Source of the DNA: Streptosporangium sp. NBC_01755
Lineage (GTDB): Bacteria > Actinomycetota > Actinomycetes > Streptosporangiales > Streptosporangiaceae
DNA: 64,000 nucleotides
Direction: 5' to 3'
Assembly (NCBI RefSeq): GCF_035917995.1
Contig: NZ_CP109131.1
Coordinates: 2,480,001 to 2,544,000 of the forward strand
Each line of letters begins with the position of its first letter. Positions within the stretch are counted from its first letter, which is position 1. A program made the position numbers and the translations under genes. Below are positions 16,888-25,961 of the stretch, one piece after another. The notes below the pieces were generated by a model. It did not search any database, was not told the origin of the DNA, and saw nothing but the letters and a program-made list of their open reading frames with translations.

Positions 16888-17673
16888 TCAGTCGCTACTC
16901 GAGAAGTAGCTCAGCAGGCGCAGGATCTCCAGGTAGATCCAGACCAGGGTGACGGTCAGGCCGAAGGCCATCAGCCACGAGTACTTCTCCGGGGCGCCCG
17001 CCCGCACCCCGCGCTCGACCTCGTCGAAGTCCAGCAGCAGGAAGAAGCAGCCGATGAGGATCGCGGCGATGCTGAACACGTAGGCCAGCGGGCCACCGGA
17101 GCGGATGCCGATGCCGTCCTCGATGAAGAAGCCGGCGAGCAGGTTGACGAGCATGAGACCCATCAGGCCCAGCCCCGCGGCCACCACGAACTTGGTGAAC
17201 TTCGGCGTCACCCGGATGATGCGCAACGCGTAGACCGTCAGCATGGCACCGAACGCCAGAGCCGTGCCGAGCACCGCCTGGAAGACGATGCCGCTGTACA
17301 GGTTGTTGTAAACGTGACTGATCACGCCGATCGCGACGCCGTACGACACCGAGTAGCCGAGGATCAACGCGGGGTTGGTGCTCTGCTTGAACGAGATGAT
17401 CAGGGCCAGCACCAGACCGACGACGACGCCGACGATCGCCGCGACCATGCCTAGGTTGAGCACCCAGGCGACCGCCGCCGAGACAACGAGCGTGCCGAGC
17501 GTGATGAAGCCACGCACGACCACGTCGTCGATCGTCATCGTCCGCTGTGCGGGCGGCGCGTATGACGGCGTGTTGTACATTCCCTGAAGCTGATCAGGGG
17601 TGGGGGTCGGCACGCCCCAGCCCTGCTGAGGCCCCTTGGCCTGCCGACTGAATACGGGGTTCTTGCTCTCCAT
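16888..17673 (-). CDS. Bax inhibitor-1/YccA family membrane protein
   Basis: 261 residues. A polar Gln/Pro-rich N-terminus of about 45 residues (KGPQQGWGVPTPTPDQLQ) precedes about seven transmembrane helices from FITLGTLVVSAAVAWVL onward. The last helices contain the DFDEVERGVRAGAPEKYSW segment typical of the actinobacterial YccA/BI-1 group. Some BI-1 relatives are pH-sensitive calcium leak channels; the role in actinobacteria is not established. ATG 17673 has GGAGG 5 nt upstream. It is monocistronic, with a strong terminator. Confidence 0.88.
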   Translation of the reverse strand: MESKNPVFSRQAKGPQQGWGVPTPTPDQLQGMYNTPSYAPPAQRTMTIDDVVVRGFITLGTLVVSAAVAWVLNLGMVAAIVGVVVGLVLALIISFKQSTNPALILGYSVSYGVAIGVISHVYNNLYSGIVFQAVLGTALAFGAMLTVYALRIIRVTPKFTKFVVAAGLGLMGLMLVNLLAGFFIEDGIGIRSGGPLAYVFSIAAILIGCFFLLLDFDEVERGVRAGAPEKYSWLMAFGLTVTLVWIYLEILRLLSYFSSSD

Positions 17674-17820
17674 CGCTGCCTCCACGCTGCGACCTACGCG
17701 ATCAGCGTATTAGATCGGTTGTCACACGGCCGTATCGTGCTGATATCCATGTTGTTCAAGTGACCGTACGGCTACCGCCGATGGTGTCAACGAACGGTTG
17801 GCACGTCTGGTTCCCGGACC

Positions 17821-18204
17821 TCACATCTCCTTCGCCGATCTCTCATCGAACAGGCGCTGCGACGCCTCGACCTCGTCGAGGTTGCGGCGCGCCCACTCGC
17901 AGAGACCGGTCACGGTGACCGAGAGGTCGCGGCCGATCCGGGTGAGCACGTATTCCACCTTGGGCGGCGAGGTCGGATAGACGTTGCGCTCGACGATGCC
18001 GTCGCGCTCCAGCGCACGCAGCGTCCGGGTCAGCATGCGCTGGTTGATCCCCTCGATCCGCACCTTGAGCCGGGAGAACCGCTGGGCCTCGTGCCCCAGG
18101 GCCGCGATCACCAGCAGGGACCACTTGTCCCCGATGTGATCGATCACCTGCCGGGCGATCCCATTGGCCCGAAGCATCGACTCCAGGTTCGCCTCGTTCC
18201 CCAT
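17821..18204 (-). CDS. HxlR-family transcriptional regulator
   Basis: About 127 residues forming one winged-helix DNA-binding domain. The family signature is clear: DKWSLLVIAALG, FSRLKVRIEGINQRMLTRTLRALERDGIVERNVYP, PPKVEYVLTRIGRDL. HxlR proteins bind as dimers and often control a neighbouring oxidoreductase. ATG 18204 is preferred because TAAAAT (18212-18217) is exactly 7 nt upstream, giving a leaderless mRNA. An ATG at 18213 lies inside that promoter. No divergently transcribed target is beside it; the next gene on that side is a tRNA. Confidence 0.88.
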   Translation of the reverse strand: MGNEANLESMLRANGIARQVIDHIGDKWSLLVIAALGHEAQRFSRLKVRIEGINQRMLTRTLRALERDGIVERNVYPTSPPKVEYVLTRIGRDLSVTVTGLCEWARRNLDEVEASQRLFDERSAKEM

Positions 18205-18311
18205 GGTTACCATTTTATACCAGGGTCACATCGAATCCCAAGTAGTAAGAAAAATCGGCCCATGGCCACATTTGCACTGGTCACAGGCCGACTGTCGAAT
18301 GGGAAATGCGG

Positions 18312-18384
18312 TACCCCCGGAGGGACTCGAACCCTCACTCGAACCCTTTTAAGGGGTTTGCCTCTGCCATTGGGCTACGGGGGC
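18312..18384 (-). tRNA. tRNA with anticodon UAA and short (type I) variable arm
   Basis: A complete 73-nt cloverleaf reads on the minus strand. The acceptor stem GCCCCCG pairs with CGGGGGT (G1-U72 wobble) and the discriminator is A73. The D stem is GCC/GGC, and the anticodon stem AACCC/GGGTT carries loop CTTAAAA. The variable region is only 5 nt (CGAGT), and the T arm is GAGGG-TTCGAGT-CCCTC. CCA is not encoded. U34-A35-A36 would read the UUA leucine codon, yet bacterial leucine tRNAs have a long variable arm. The isotype is therefore unclear. A good promoter lies directly upstream, so it is probably expressed. Confidence 0.8.
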
Positions 18385-18389
18385 GCCTA

Positions 18390-18418
18390 ATCATACGTAA
18401 CAGACCACTCATGCGTAA
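18390..18418 (-). promoter_or_regulatory. tRNA promoter
   Basis: On the minus strand a -10 TATGAT (18390-18395) and a -35-like TTACGC (18413-18418) are separated by 17 nt. The predicted start falls at or within a few bases of tRNA position 1 (18384). Confidence 0.6.
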
Positions 18419-18521
18419 CTGCTCAAGCCAACCGTCGCATGACTCACCGCTCCAAATCTACGGACCCGCGCTGGATTCGGGAACCCGGTCAAGGAATAGC
18501 ACACCGCCGGGAACGAGCAAT

Positions 18522-18551
18522 CCGGGGGCGGACGCGAGTGTCCACCCCCGG
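18522..18551 (-). terminator. Terminator hairpin of ndh
   Basis: 12-nt arms (18522-18533 and 18540-18551) with one mismatch and a 6-nt loop, 6 nt past the ndh stop on the minus strand. Confidence 0.65.
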
Positions 18552-18557
18552 AAGGGT

Positions 18558-19874
18558 TCAGGTCCTCGCCGCGGCGCGGAACTCCGTGCGTGGCTCCTCG
18601 ATCTCTCCGAGGGAGACGGTTTCACGCTTGAAGAAGAGCGCCAGAGTCCAGTCGGCCGTAACGCGGACCTTGCGATTGAAAGTGGGCACCCGCGACAAAT
18701 GGTAGGTACGGTGCATGAACCATGCGGCAAACCCGCGAAGCTTGATCCCATAGACATTGGCCACCCCCTTGTACAGCCCCAGCCCGGCTACGGAGCCGAC
18801 ATACCTGTGCCGGTAGTCGAGCTGCTCCTGCCCGTGGAGCCTGCGGGTGATGTTGTCCGCGAGGACCTTGGCCTGCCGTACGGCGTGCTGGGCGTTGGGC
18901 GCGCAGTACTGGCCCGGGTTGGTCACGTCGGGCACACCCGCCACGTCTCCGGCCGAGTAGGCGTCCTCGACGCCGACCACGGTCAGCCGGCTGCTCGTCT
19001 TGATCCGGCCACGCTCGTCGAGGGGCAGGTCTCCGGCGTTGACGACCGGGCTGGGCTTCACCCCGGCGGTCCACACGATGGTGGCGGACTCGAACTCGTC
19101 GCCGTCGGAGAGCTTGACCAGGCCGCCCTCGCAGGAGTCGAGGCGGGTGTTCATCTTGACCTCGATGCCGCGCTCACGCAACTGCTCGGCGGTCCACCTG
19201 CCCATCTCGGGGCCGACCTCGGGGAGGATGCGGTCGGTGGCCTCCACGAGGACCCAGCGCATGTCCTCGCGGGAGATGGTGCGGTAGTAGCGGGTGGCGT
19301 CGACCGCCATGTCCTCCAGCTCGGCGAGCGCCTCGACACCCGCGAAGCCACCGCCGACCACGACGAACGTCAGGGCCCGCCTGCGCAGGGCCTCGTCGTC
19401 GTCGCTCTCGGCCCGGTCGAGGAGCTCAAGCACCCGGTTGCGCAGCGCGATCGCCTCACCGACGGTCTTGAAACCGATCGCGGCGTCGGCCAGGCCGGGA
19501 ATGGGGAGCGTACGGGAGACCGAGCCGGCGGCCATGACCACGATGTCGTAGCCGATCTCGTGCGACGTGCCGACGTTGGGCGCGAAGGTGACGCTCTTGG
19601 CAGCGTGGTTGACCTTGGTCACCTTGCCGTTGAGGATCATCGCCTTCGAGAGCACACGCCTGAGCGGGACGACCACGTGCCGGGGCGAGAGGTTTCCCGC
19701 GGCCGCCTCGGGCAGGAAGGGCTGGTAGGTCATGTGGGACTCGGGGGTGAGGACAGTGATTCGCACGCTTCCGTCGCGCAGTTCCTTACGGAGCGTGTGC
19801 TGCAGGCGCAGCACGGTATAAAGGCCGACATAGCCTCCACCGACGACCACGATGTGCTTGGAGTTGCGGTCCAC
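18558..19874 (-). CDS. ndh: Type II NADH dehydrogenase (NDH-2)
   Basis: 438-residue FAD-dependent oxidoreductase that passes electrons from NADH to quinone without pumping protons. The FAD-binding motif is HIVVVGGGYVGLY at the N-terminus and the NADH-binding motif FVVVGGGFAGVEALAELE is near the middle. SAGDVAGVPD and YCAPNAQHAVRQAKVLADNI are typical of the C-terminal half. Basic/hydrophobic C-terminal segments (GFAAWFMHRTYHLSRVPTF) fit monotopic membrane attachment. The start is GTG 19874, with AAGGATGG about 7 nt upstream. Two Rex-type palindromes upstream suggest repression by the NADH/NAD+-sensing Rex protein at low NADH, as known for ndh in Streptomyces. Confidence 0.92.
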   Translation of the reverse strand: MDRNSKHIVVVGGGYVGLYTVLRLQHTLRKELRDGSVRITVLTPESHMTYQPFLPEAAAGNLSPRHVVVPLRRVLSKAMILNGKVTKVNHAAKSVTFAPNVGTSHEIGYDIVVMAAGSVSRTLPIPGLADAAIGFKTVGEAIALRNRVLELLDRAESDDDEALRRRALTFVVVGGGFAGVEALAELEDMAVDATRYYRTISREDMRWVLVEATDRILPEVGPEMGRWTAEQLRERGIEVKMNTRLDSCEGGLVKLSDGDEFESATIVWTAGVKPSPVVNAGDLPLDERGRIKTSSRLTVVGVEDAYSAGDVAGVPDVTNPGQYCAPNAQHAVRQAKVLADNITRRLHGQEQLDYRHRYVGSVAGLGLYKGVANVYGIKLRGFAAWFMHRTYHLSRVPTFNRKVRVTADWTLALFFKRETVSLGEIEEPRTEFRAAART

Positions 19875-19901
19875 TTCGACGCCATCCTTAAGTTTCGAGG
19901 C

Positions 19902-19919
19902 TTGTGAAACCTTTCACAA
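19902..19919. promoter_or_regulatory. Rex operator, proximal site of ndh
   Basis: TTGTGAAACCTTTCACAA is a perfect match to the Rex consensus (TTGTGAA-N4-TTCACAA) and lies 27 bp before the ndh start codon. Confidence 0.88.
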
Positions 19920-20033
19920 GAATACGTGCGTACTCCCGGTCGCGCCAGCCGCGATCCCGGCAATCTATACGGAATTTCCGATAACGACTAGAAACCTGCC
20001 CCCTTCTCGCGAAAATTTTCATTGATCTTCTGT

Positions 20034-20051
20034 TTGTGATTGAGTTCACAA
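20034..20051. promoter_or_regulatory. Second Rex-like operator, distal site of ndh
   Basis: TTGTGATTGAGTTCACAA keeps both half-sites at the same 18-bp spacing. It overlaps the stop codon of the uracil-DNA glycosylase gene, 159 bp upstream of the ndh start, and may allow two-site binding across the ndh promoter. Confidence 0.7.
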
Positions 20052-20846
20052 GTTGCGGAGCGCGTTCACCCTGGCGAAGAGCTCGTCGAGCATCGGCGCG
20101 GTCACGCGGCCGGTGAAGGTGTTCTGCTGGCTGGGGTGGTAGCAACCGAGAAGACGTGCGGGCCTTCCCCCGGGGGAGGTGATCTCCACTTCGGCGCCGT
20201 GCCCGAAGGACGGCCTCGGCCGGGGCAAGGCGTATCCGGCGTCCTTCAGCGCGGGCCAGATCGCCTGCCAGGCGAATCCTCCCAGCGCGACGACCACCCG
20301 TACGTCCGCCGAGAGCAGGGCGACCTCCCGGGCCAGCCAGGGGAAACAGGCGGCCCGCTCGGCGGGCGTGGGCCTGTTCGCGGGCGGAGCGCACCGGACC
20401 GCCGCCACCATTCGCGTGCCGACGAGCCTCTGCCCGTCGCCCGCGTGGAGGCTGGTCTCCTGTACGGCCAGACCAGTCCGGTACAGCGAGGCGAACAGCC
20501 AGTCACCACTGCGGTCGCCGGTGAAGATCCTCCCGGTCCTGTTGCCGCCGTGCGCCGCCGGGGCCAGCCCGACAATGAGGACCTCGGGCCGCTCGTCGCC
20601 CCATCCGGCGATGGGCCGGCCCCAGTAGGTCTCCTCGGCGAATGCCCGCCTCTTGACCCTCGCCACCTCCTCGCGCCACTCCACCAGGCGCGGGCAGGCC
20701 CTGCAGACCGACTCCGCGGCCGTGAGCTCCGCGAGGGTGCCGCTCCCCTCCGCGAGCCTGCGCACCTCGGCGGGGTCGTGGGCGACGGGGGTGTCGGGTC
20801 GGGCGGGATCATCGGGCCAGCCGGATCCAGGAGGAACATAGGTCAT
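20046..20846 (-). CDS. Uracil-DNA glycosylase, family 4/5 (UdgB-like)
   Basis: 266 residues. Motif A is [20 protein letters not shown] and motif B is [13 protein letters not shown]; this [10 protein letters not shown] form fits family 5 (UdgB) better than family 4. Cys residues in [15 protein letters not shown] and AACFPW are consistent with the 4Fe-4S cluster of these enzymes. It removes uracil and other damaged bases from DNA in high-GC bacteria, where cytosine deamination matters. The start is ATG 20846, with no clear ribosome binding site. A weak CACCAT lies 7 nt upstream. Its stop codon overlaps a Rex-like site belonging to ndh. Confidence 0.87.
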   Translation of the reverse strand: MTYVPPGSGWPDDPARPDTPVAHDPAEVRRLAEGSGTLAELTAAESVCRACPRLVEWREEVARVKRRAFAEETYWGRPIAGWGDERPEVLIVGLAPAAHGGNRTGRIFTGDRSGDWLFASLYRTGLAVQETSLHAGDGQRLVGTRMVAAVRCAPPANRPTPAERAACFPWLAREVALLSADVRVVVALGGFAWQAIWPALKDAGYALPRPRPSFGHGAEVEITSPGGRPARLLGCYHPSQQNTFTGRVTAPMLDELFARVNALRNL

Positions 20847-20924
20847 GCGTTCGATGGTGCCCGACACCGGGAGCCGCGGTGCCCACACCGTGCGGCCCGC
20901 CTCCCGCCCGCCCTGTCCCGGGCG

Positions 20925-21057
20925 GGCGGGGCGATACAGGGCGGCGGTGCAGGGCAGGGCGGCGGAGTGGGGCGGGGCAGGACAGGACAGGGCGGCGGAG
21001 TGGGGCGGGGAGCGGGAAAAGGGCGGGGCGGGGCGGCGGAGCAGGGCGGGAAAGCGA
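20925..21057. repeat. G-rich degenerate tandem repeats
   Basis: Purine/G-rich intergenic stretch built from variants of ggcggggcaggg. A 22-bp block occurs exactly at 20956-20977 and 20989-21010. Runs of GGGG could form G-quadruplexes. No gene is seen. Confidence 0.7.
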
Positions 21058-21128
21058 CAGGCGGCGCCCGCTGGATGCGGGCGCCGCCTGTCTCACTCCG
21101 GACGCGCCCGGCGGCAGCCGCCGGGCGC
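21058..21128 (-). terminator. Two tandem hairpins after the secreted repeat protein
   Basis: Hairpin 1 has a perfect 14-bp stem (21058-21071 with 21077-21090, loop TGGAT). Hairpin 2 has 12-bp arms (21104-21115 and 21117-21128). Both lie just past the stop of the secreted protein gene and probably form a double terminator. Confidence 0.7.
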
Positions 21129-21150
21129 GCTGTCGCGACCTGTCAGGTCA

Positions 21151-22266
21151 TCAGGCGCTGGGAGTGGAGGTGGAGGTGGGGGTGGGAGTAGGAGTCGGGG
21201 CGGGCGTGCAGGAGACCTTGCCCACCGCGATGCCACTCGTCGGGCCGTCGTAGATCTCGATCGCACGCTTGGCGTAGCCGGACGTCGAGGCGGTCCAGGT
21301 GTCGGTCACACTCTGGCTCTGCGGGCCGTGACCGCTGAAGTAGACGCTCTGCCAGTCGCCCGCGACACCGTCGCGGATCCAGCGGTACTTCACAGAGCCA
21401 CGGACGTGCGAAGCGCTGATCGTGCCGGTGAACGTACGGGTCACCGGGCAGGTGCCGACGTAGTCGGTCGGGGCGCTGACGTAGGTCGAGATCTTCGGCG
21501 ACGTGTCCTTGCACCAGATCTTGAAGTAGGCGCGGTTGGACGAGGTCTCGACCGGGCTGAGGATCTCCAGCGAGGCCCAGCCCCTGAAGTCGTCACGGGG
21601 CCTGATCACGTGGTAGACCTTGCGCGAGCCGTCGACGCGAACGGCGTCACGGTCGACGACGCGGCCGTTGACGACCCACTGGTAACGCACCCAGCGGCTG
21701 TCGGAGGTGGTGATCCGGCCGATCAGGGCAGCCTTGCAGTTGCCCTCGTCGACCCACACCTGCGCACCGACGCCGGGCCTGACGACCTCGTGGTCATCCT
21801 CGCCCGCGCCACAGGAGACCGAGAAGTAGCCCTTCGCGGAGGTGGCGGCACGCGGAGCCAGGAGCTGGATGGCCTGCCAGCCCTTGACGTCGCCCTTGAA
21901 GGTCGCCTTCTCCTTGACGGTGAAGCTCTTGACGCCCTTGCCGCGGAAGGTGAAGGTCTTGACCTTGCCCTTGGATCCGTCTCCGCGCAACCACCGGTAG
22001 GCGACGGTGGTCTTGGCCTTGACGGCCTTCACCTTGATCTTCGAGGAGAAGGTCACCTTGACCGGGCACTCACCCTCGTACTTCGAGGGAGACGCCTTGG
22101 GAGTGCCCGCCCACACCGCGGGCTTCGGCTTGGCGGCGGCCGAGACCGCCTGGCCCGACCCACTGGCCGCCGCTGCGGGCGTGGCCAGCATGCCTACTGC
22201 CATGGTTGCCAGCATGGCCGCGCCGGCTCCTGCTGCGGCTAGCTTCCTTGCTAGTCCGGACTTCAT
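21151..22266 (-). CDS. Secreted three-repeat protein with Pro/Thr tail
   Basis: 371 residues. A clear Sec signal peptide is visible (MKSGLARKLAAAGAGAAMLA to an ATPAAAA cleavage region). The mature part consists of three repeats of about 100 residues. Each starts near a Cys (ECPVKVTFSSKI, GNCKAALIGRITT, GTCPVTRTFTGTIS), has an RW or YQW core, and ends near a second Cys (YFSVSCGAG, YFKIWCKD, VGKVSC). This suggests one disulfide per beta-rich Ig-like domain. The tail [18 protein letters not shown] is a wall-spanning or linker type. No enzyme motif is seen. I cannot name the family; a surface-exposed binding or structural role is inference. Confidence 0.75.
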   Translation of the reverse strand: MKSGLARKLAAAGAGAAMLATMAVGMLATPAAAASGSGQAVSAAAKPKPAVWAGTPKASPSKYEGECPVKVTFSSKIKVKAVKAKTTVAYRWLRGDGSKGKVKTFTFRGKGVKSFTVKEKATFKGDVKGWQAIQLLAPRAATSAKGYFSVSCGAGEDDHEVVRPGVGAQVWVDEGNCKAALIGRITTSDSRWVRYQWVVNGRVVDRDAVRVDGSRKVYHVIRPRDDFRGWASLEILSPVETSSNRAYFKIWCKDTSPKISTYVSAPTDYVGTCPVTRTFTGTISASHVRGSVKYRWIRDGVAGDWQSVYFSGHGPQSQSVTDTWTASTSGYAKRAIEIYDGPTSGIAVGKVSCTPAPTPTPTPTSTSTPSA

Positions 22267-22306
22267 GAGGGGATGCTCCGTTCGTTGGGAAGCAAGATTC
22301 GCTCCG

Positions 22307-22357
22307 GAGACGGTTGCCGTCCCGGCAACAGCTGTGCCGGGCCCACGGCAAAGTCTC
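22307..22357 (-). promoter_or_regulatory. Structured 5' leader of the secreted protein gene
   Basis: A three-tier hairpin in the untranslated leader. The outer arms are GAGAC/GTCTC, the middle arms TGCCGT/ACGGCA and the inner arms CCCGGCA/TGCCGGG. A second pair, AAAGCTTC/GAAGCTTT, lies further upstream at about 22361-22396. It does not match a riboswitch class I know. Confidence 0.45.
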
Positions 22358-22434
22358 ACTAAAGCTTCTTTACCTAACCATAAACGGGAAGCTTTTCTCA
22401 ATACTCCCTAAACGGGTGAATTGTCTAGGTCTTG

Positions 22435-23394
22435 TTATGATTTGGCAGCAGACCACGCGATGCCGTCGAGGATGTCGCGCTCGCTGGCGACCACCTCGCC
22501 AAAACCGAACCGGGTCACTATCCGGTCGAGGATGAGCGCGCCCGCCCCGATCACGTCGACCCTGCCGGGGTGCATGACCGGAATCGCCGCCCGTCGCCCG
22601 ACTGTCATTCCAAGCAGGCTGTCGGCGATGTCATGCACCTGACCTGCCGAAATTCGCGAGTGGTGAATTTTCTGCGAATCATATTCAGGCAGCCCAAGGG
22701 CTATTCCGGCGACCGTGGTAACGGAGCCGGCGAGCCCGACCAGCGTCAGTGCCCGTTCCACCGGCACCTCGGCCGCGACCCGGTCGAGCGCGTCGTCGAT
22801 GTCGGCGGTCACCGCCTCGATCGCCTTCGCCGACGGCGGGTCACCCGCGCCGCGCAGGTGACGCTCGGTCAACCGGACACACCCGATGTCGACGGAGAAC
22901 GCGGCCTCCACATGCGTCGAACCGAGCACGAACTCGGTCGAGCCGCCACCGATGTCGACCACGAGGTACGGGGGGCGGGTGCCGTCGGGCGCGGGCAGTC
23001 CCGTCTCGGGCGAGAACCGCACCAGCTCGCGGGTGGCCCCGACGAACGACAGCTCCGCCTCCTCGACGCCCGTGATCACCTCCGGCTCGACGCCGAAGAT
23101 CTCGCGTACACCGTCCACGAAGTCCTGCCGGTTGGCGGCGTCCCTCGTCGCGCTGGTGGCGACCACGCGGACCGAGGTGGCCGCGTGCCGATCGATGAGC
23201 TCGGCATAGCCGCGCATGGCGGTGAACGTGCGCTCCAGGGCGTCCGTCGCCAGCCTGCCGGTCTCGTCGACCCCCTGCCCCAGCCGGACGATCTCCATTC
23301 GGCGCTCGACGTCGATCAGCCTGTCCCTGCCGACCTCGGCGATGAGCAGGCGGACGGAGTTGGTACCGCAGTCGATCGCGGCGACGCGGATCAC
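22435..23394 (-). CDS. ppx: Ppx/GppA exopolyphosphatase
   Basis: 319 residues, the short actinobacterial type. The ATPase-fold phosphate loops are AAIDCGTNSVRLLI and VVDIGGGSTEFVLG. A conserved GLAGSVTTVAGIALG segment follows. It hydrolyses terminal phosphates of polyphosphate and/or pppGpp. Short two-domain forms in actinobacteria often prefer one of these substrates; which one cannot be told here. GTG 23394 overlaps the stop of the DUF501 gene (GTGA), so translation is coupled. A polyphosphate kinase lies 34 kb away in the same window. Confidence 0.9.
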   Translation of the reverse strand: MIRVAAIDCGTNSVRLLIAEVGRDRLIDVERRMEIVRLGQGVDETGRLATDALERTFTAMRGYAELIDRHAATSVRVVATSATRDAANRQDFVDGVREIFGVEPEVITGVEEAELSFVGATRELVRFSPETGLPAPDGTRPPYLVVDIGGGSTEFVLGSTHVEAAFSVDIGCVRLTERHLRGAGDPPSAKAIEAVTADIDDALDRVAAEVPVERALTLVGLAGSVTTVAGIALGLPEYDSQKIHHSRISAGQVHDIADSLLGMTVGRRAAIPVMHPGRVDVIGAGALILDRIVTRFGFGEVVASERDILDGIAWSAAKS

Positions 23395-23909
23395 TTGCTC
23401 TCCTCTATGTCTTCGACTTCCACACATGGCCCGGCGGCCCACCACTCGCCGAGCGCGTCGAGGGCCTCACGGCCGAAGGGATTGCTCCCCGGCACCGCGA
23501 GCTCGTGCCCGACCAGGGCGTGCAGGCATTTGACCCGGGTGGGCATGCCCCCGGTGCTCTGCATGTCGCGGGGCAACGGTTCCAGGCCGCCCGCGGCGGC
23601 CGCCTTGTCACGGCGCGCCACGTAGTCCTCGTGAGCGGCCCGGTACGCCTCGGCCAGCTCCGGATCATCGGTGAGTCTGGCCTGCATCTCCCGCATCATC
23701 CCCGAGGTCTCCAGCGTGCCGATGGCCGAGGCGGCCCTGGGACACGTGAGGTAGAACAGGGTCGGGAAGGGCGATCCGTCCGGCAGTCTCGGGGCGGTCT
23801 CGACGACATCGGGCAGCCCGCACGGGCAGCGGTGCGCCACCCCCCGCAGTCCTCGCGGCGCCCGGCCGAGCTGTCGCTCCACCGCCGCCACGTCGCGGTC
23901 ATCAACCAT
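23391..23909 (-). CDS. DUF501 protein
   Basis: 172 residues of the actinobacterial DUF501 family. The N-terminal part has a Cys pair in HRCPCGLPDVV and FYLTCPRA, then LETSGMMREMQARL. The C-terminal part has MPTRVKCLHALVGHELAVPG. The family function is unknown, but it is almost always found between an FtsB/DivIC-like gene and ppx, as here. ATG 23909 has GGGGGTG about 7 nt upstream; a TTG at 23924 is a weaker alternative. The conserved Cys residues suggest metal binding, which is inference. Confidence 0.88.
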   Translation of the reverse strand: MVDDRDVAAVERQLGRAPRGLRGVAHRCPCGLPDVVETAPRLPDGSPFPTLFYLTCPRAASAIGTLETSGMMREMQARLTDDPELAEAYRAAHEDYVARRDKAAAAGGLEPLPRDMQSTGGMPTRVKCLHALVGHELAVPGSNPFGREALDALGEWWAAGPCVEVEDIEESK

Positions 23910-23948
23910 TCGTGACACCCCCAAAAGATGACAACCAGGGTATCCGCG

Positions 23949-24359
23949 TCACCCGGCGGCCCTGGCCGCCTTCTGTCCCCCACCGCTGTCGGCGACCTTG
24001 ACCGAGTCCCACAGCGTCTCGTACCACGGCGGCCTGGCGACGGCCTTCCGCCCACCGGTCGTGCCCCTACCCGGCGAGGGCTGCTCGCCCATGACGACGT
24101 AGCACTTCTGCCCGGGGTCGCAGTAGAAAAGCCGCTCCCTGCCCTGCCGCTTGATGAAACCGGGGTCCAGGAGCTGCTTGTGGCGGTCGTCCAGGGCTTT
24201 GATCGCGGCGATCTCCCTGGCCTTCTCCTGCTCCAGCTGGGCGATCTGGCGGCGCTGGGCGACGTACTCCCTGATGGGGTAGGCGAGGCTCATGGCGATC
24301 GCGCACACCACGATCGCGAGGACCGCGGCCCGTCCCGTCAACTGCGGCCGTGTCGCCAT
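23949..24359 (-). CDS. FtsB/DivIC-type septum formation initiator
   Basis: 136 residues. A short basic N-terminus and one transmembrane helix (AVLAIVVCAIAMSLAYPI) are followed by a coiled coil (YVAQRRQIAQLEQEKAREIAAIKALD). The family end motif RERLFYCDPGQKCYVVMGE comes next. These proteins join FtsL and FtsQ in the divisome and link septation signals to wall synthesis. ATG 24359 has AGGAGG 5 nt upstream. It sits directly downstream of eno in the order seen in many actinobacteria. Confidence 0.88.
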   Translation of the reverse strand: MATRPQLTGRAAVLAIVVCAIAMSLAYPIREYVAQRRQIAQLEQEKAREIAAIKALDDRHKQLLDPGFIKRQGRERLFYCDPGQKCYVVMGEQPSPGRGTTGGRKAVARPPWYETLWDSVKVADSGGGQKAARAAG

Positions 24360-24443
24360 GCGCCCCTCCTCGTCCACACGTTCTCGCGGCGCCGTCCACC
24401 GTGCCCCGTACGGCGGCTCCGACACCGGCGGATGCCGATCTCC

Positions 24444-24486
24444 GCACATCGGGAACGCCGGACCGCAGCCGGCGTTCCCGATGTGC
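24444..24486 (-). terminator. Strong hairpin between eno and the FtsB-like gene
   Basis: A perfect 18-bp stem (24444-24461 with 24469-24486) and a 7-nt loop, 38 nt past the eno stop. There is no U-run. It may partially end or protect the eno message, so that eno accumulates above the downstream genes. Confidence 0.75.
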
Positions 24487-24523
24487 GCCCGCGCTCGGCA
24501 CGGGTACGAGCCGCCAGAAGAAA

Positions 24524-25810
<1,287 letters not shown>

Positions 25811-25961
25811 CTAAAGTCGCAGGACAGTTTGCCTCGGAAGCCTATCGAGATCTATGTGCAGGTACGGTGACCGGGATACCGCCGAACAATGTTCGCGCAA
25901 TTTCCATATGAGGACCCGAAGGCGCTCCGCCGCCGACATCAGGACCCGCCCGGCGCTCAGC

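Noticed and set aside
18312-18384. Reading the tRNA on the plus strand as a lysine tRNA (TTTTAA loop)
   Set aside because: The T-arm consensus GGTTCGAGTCC and the acceptor layout exist only on the minus strand, where the loop is CTTAAAA.
20889-21140. Open plus-strand frames in the G-rich region after the uracil-DNA glycosylase gene
   Set aside because: They are Gly/Arg/Ala low complexity through tandem repeats, with no start signals.
22267-22434. Cyclic di-AMP (ydaO-type) riboswitch in the leader of the secreted protein gene
   Set aside because: The stems are strong, but the conserved unpaired motifs of that class are not found.
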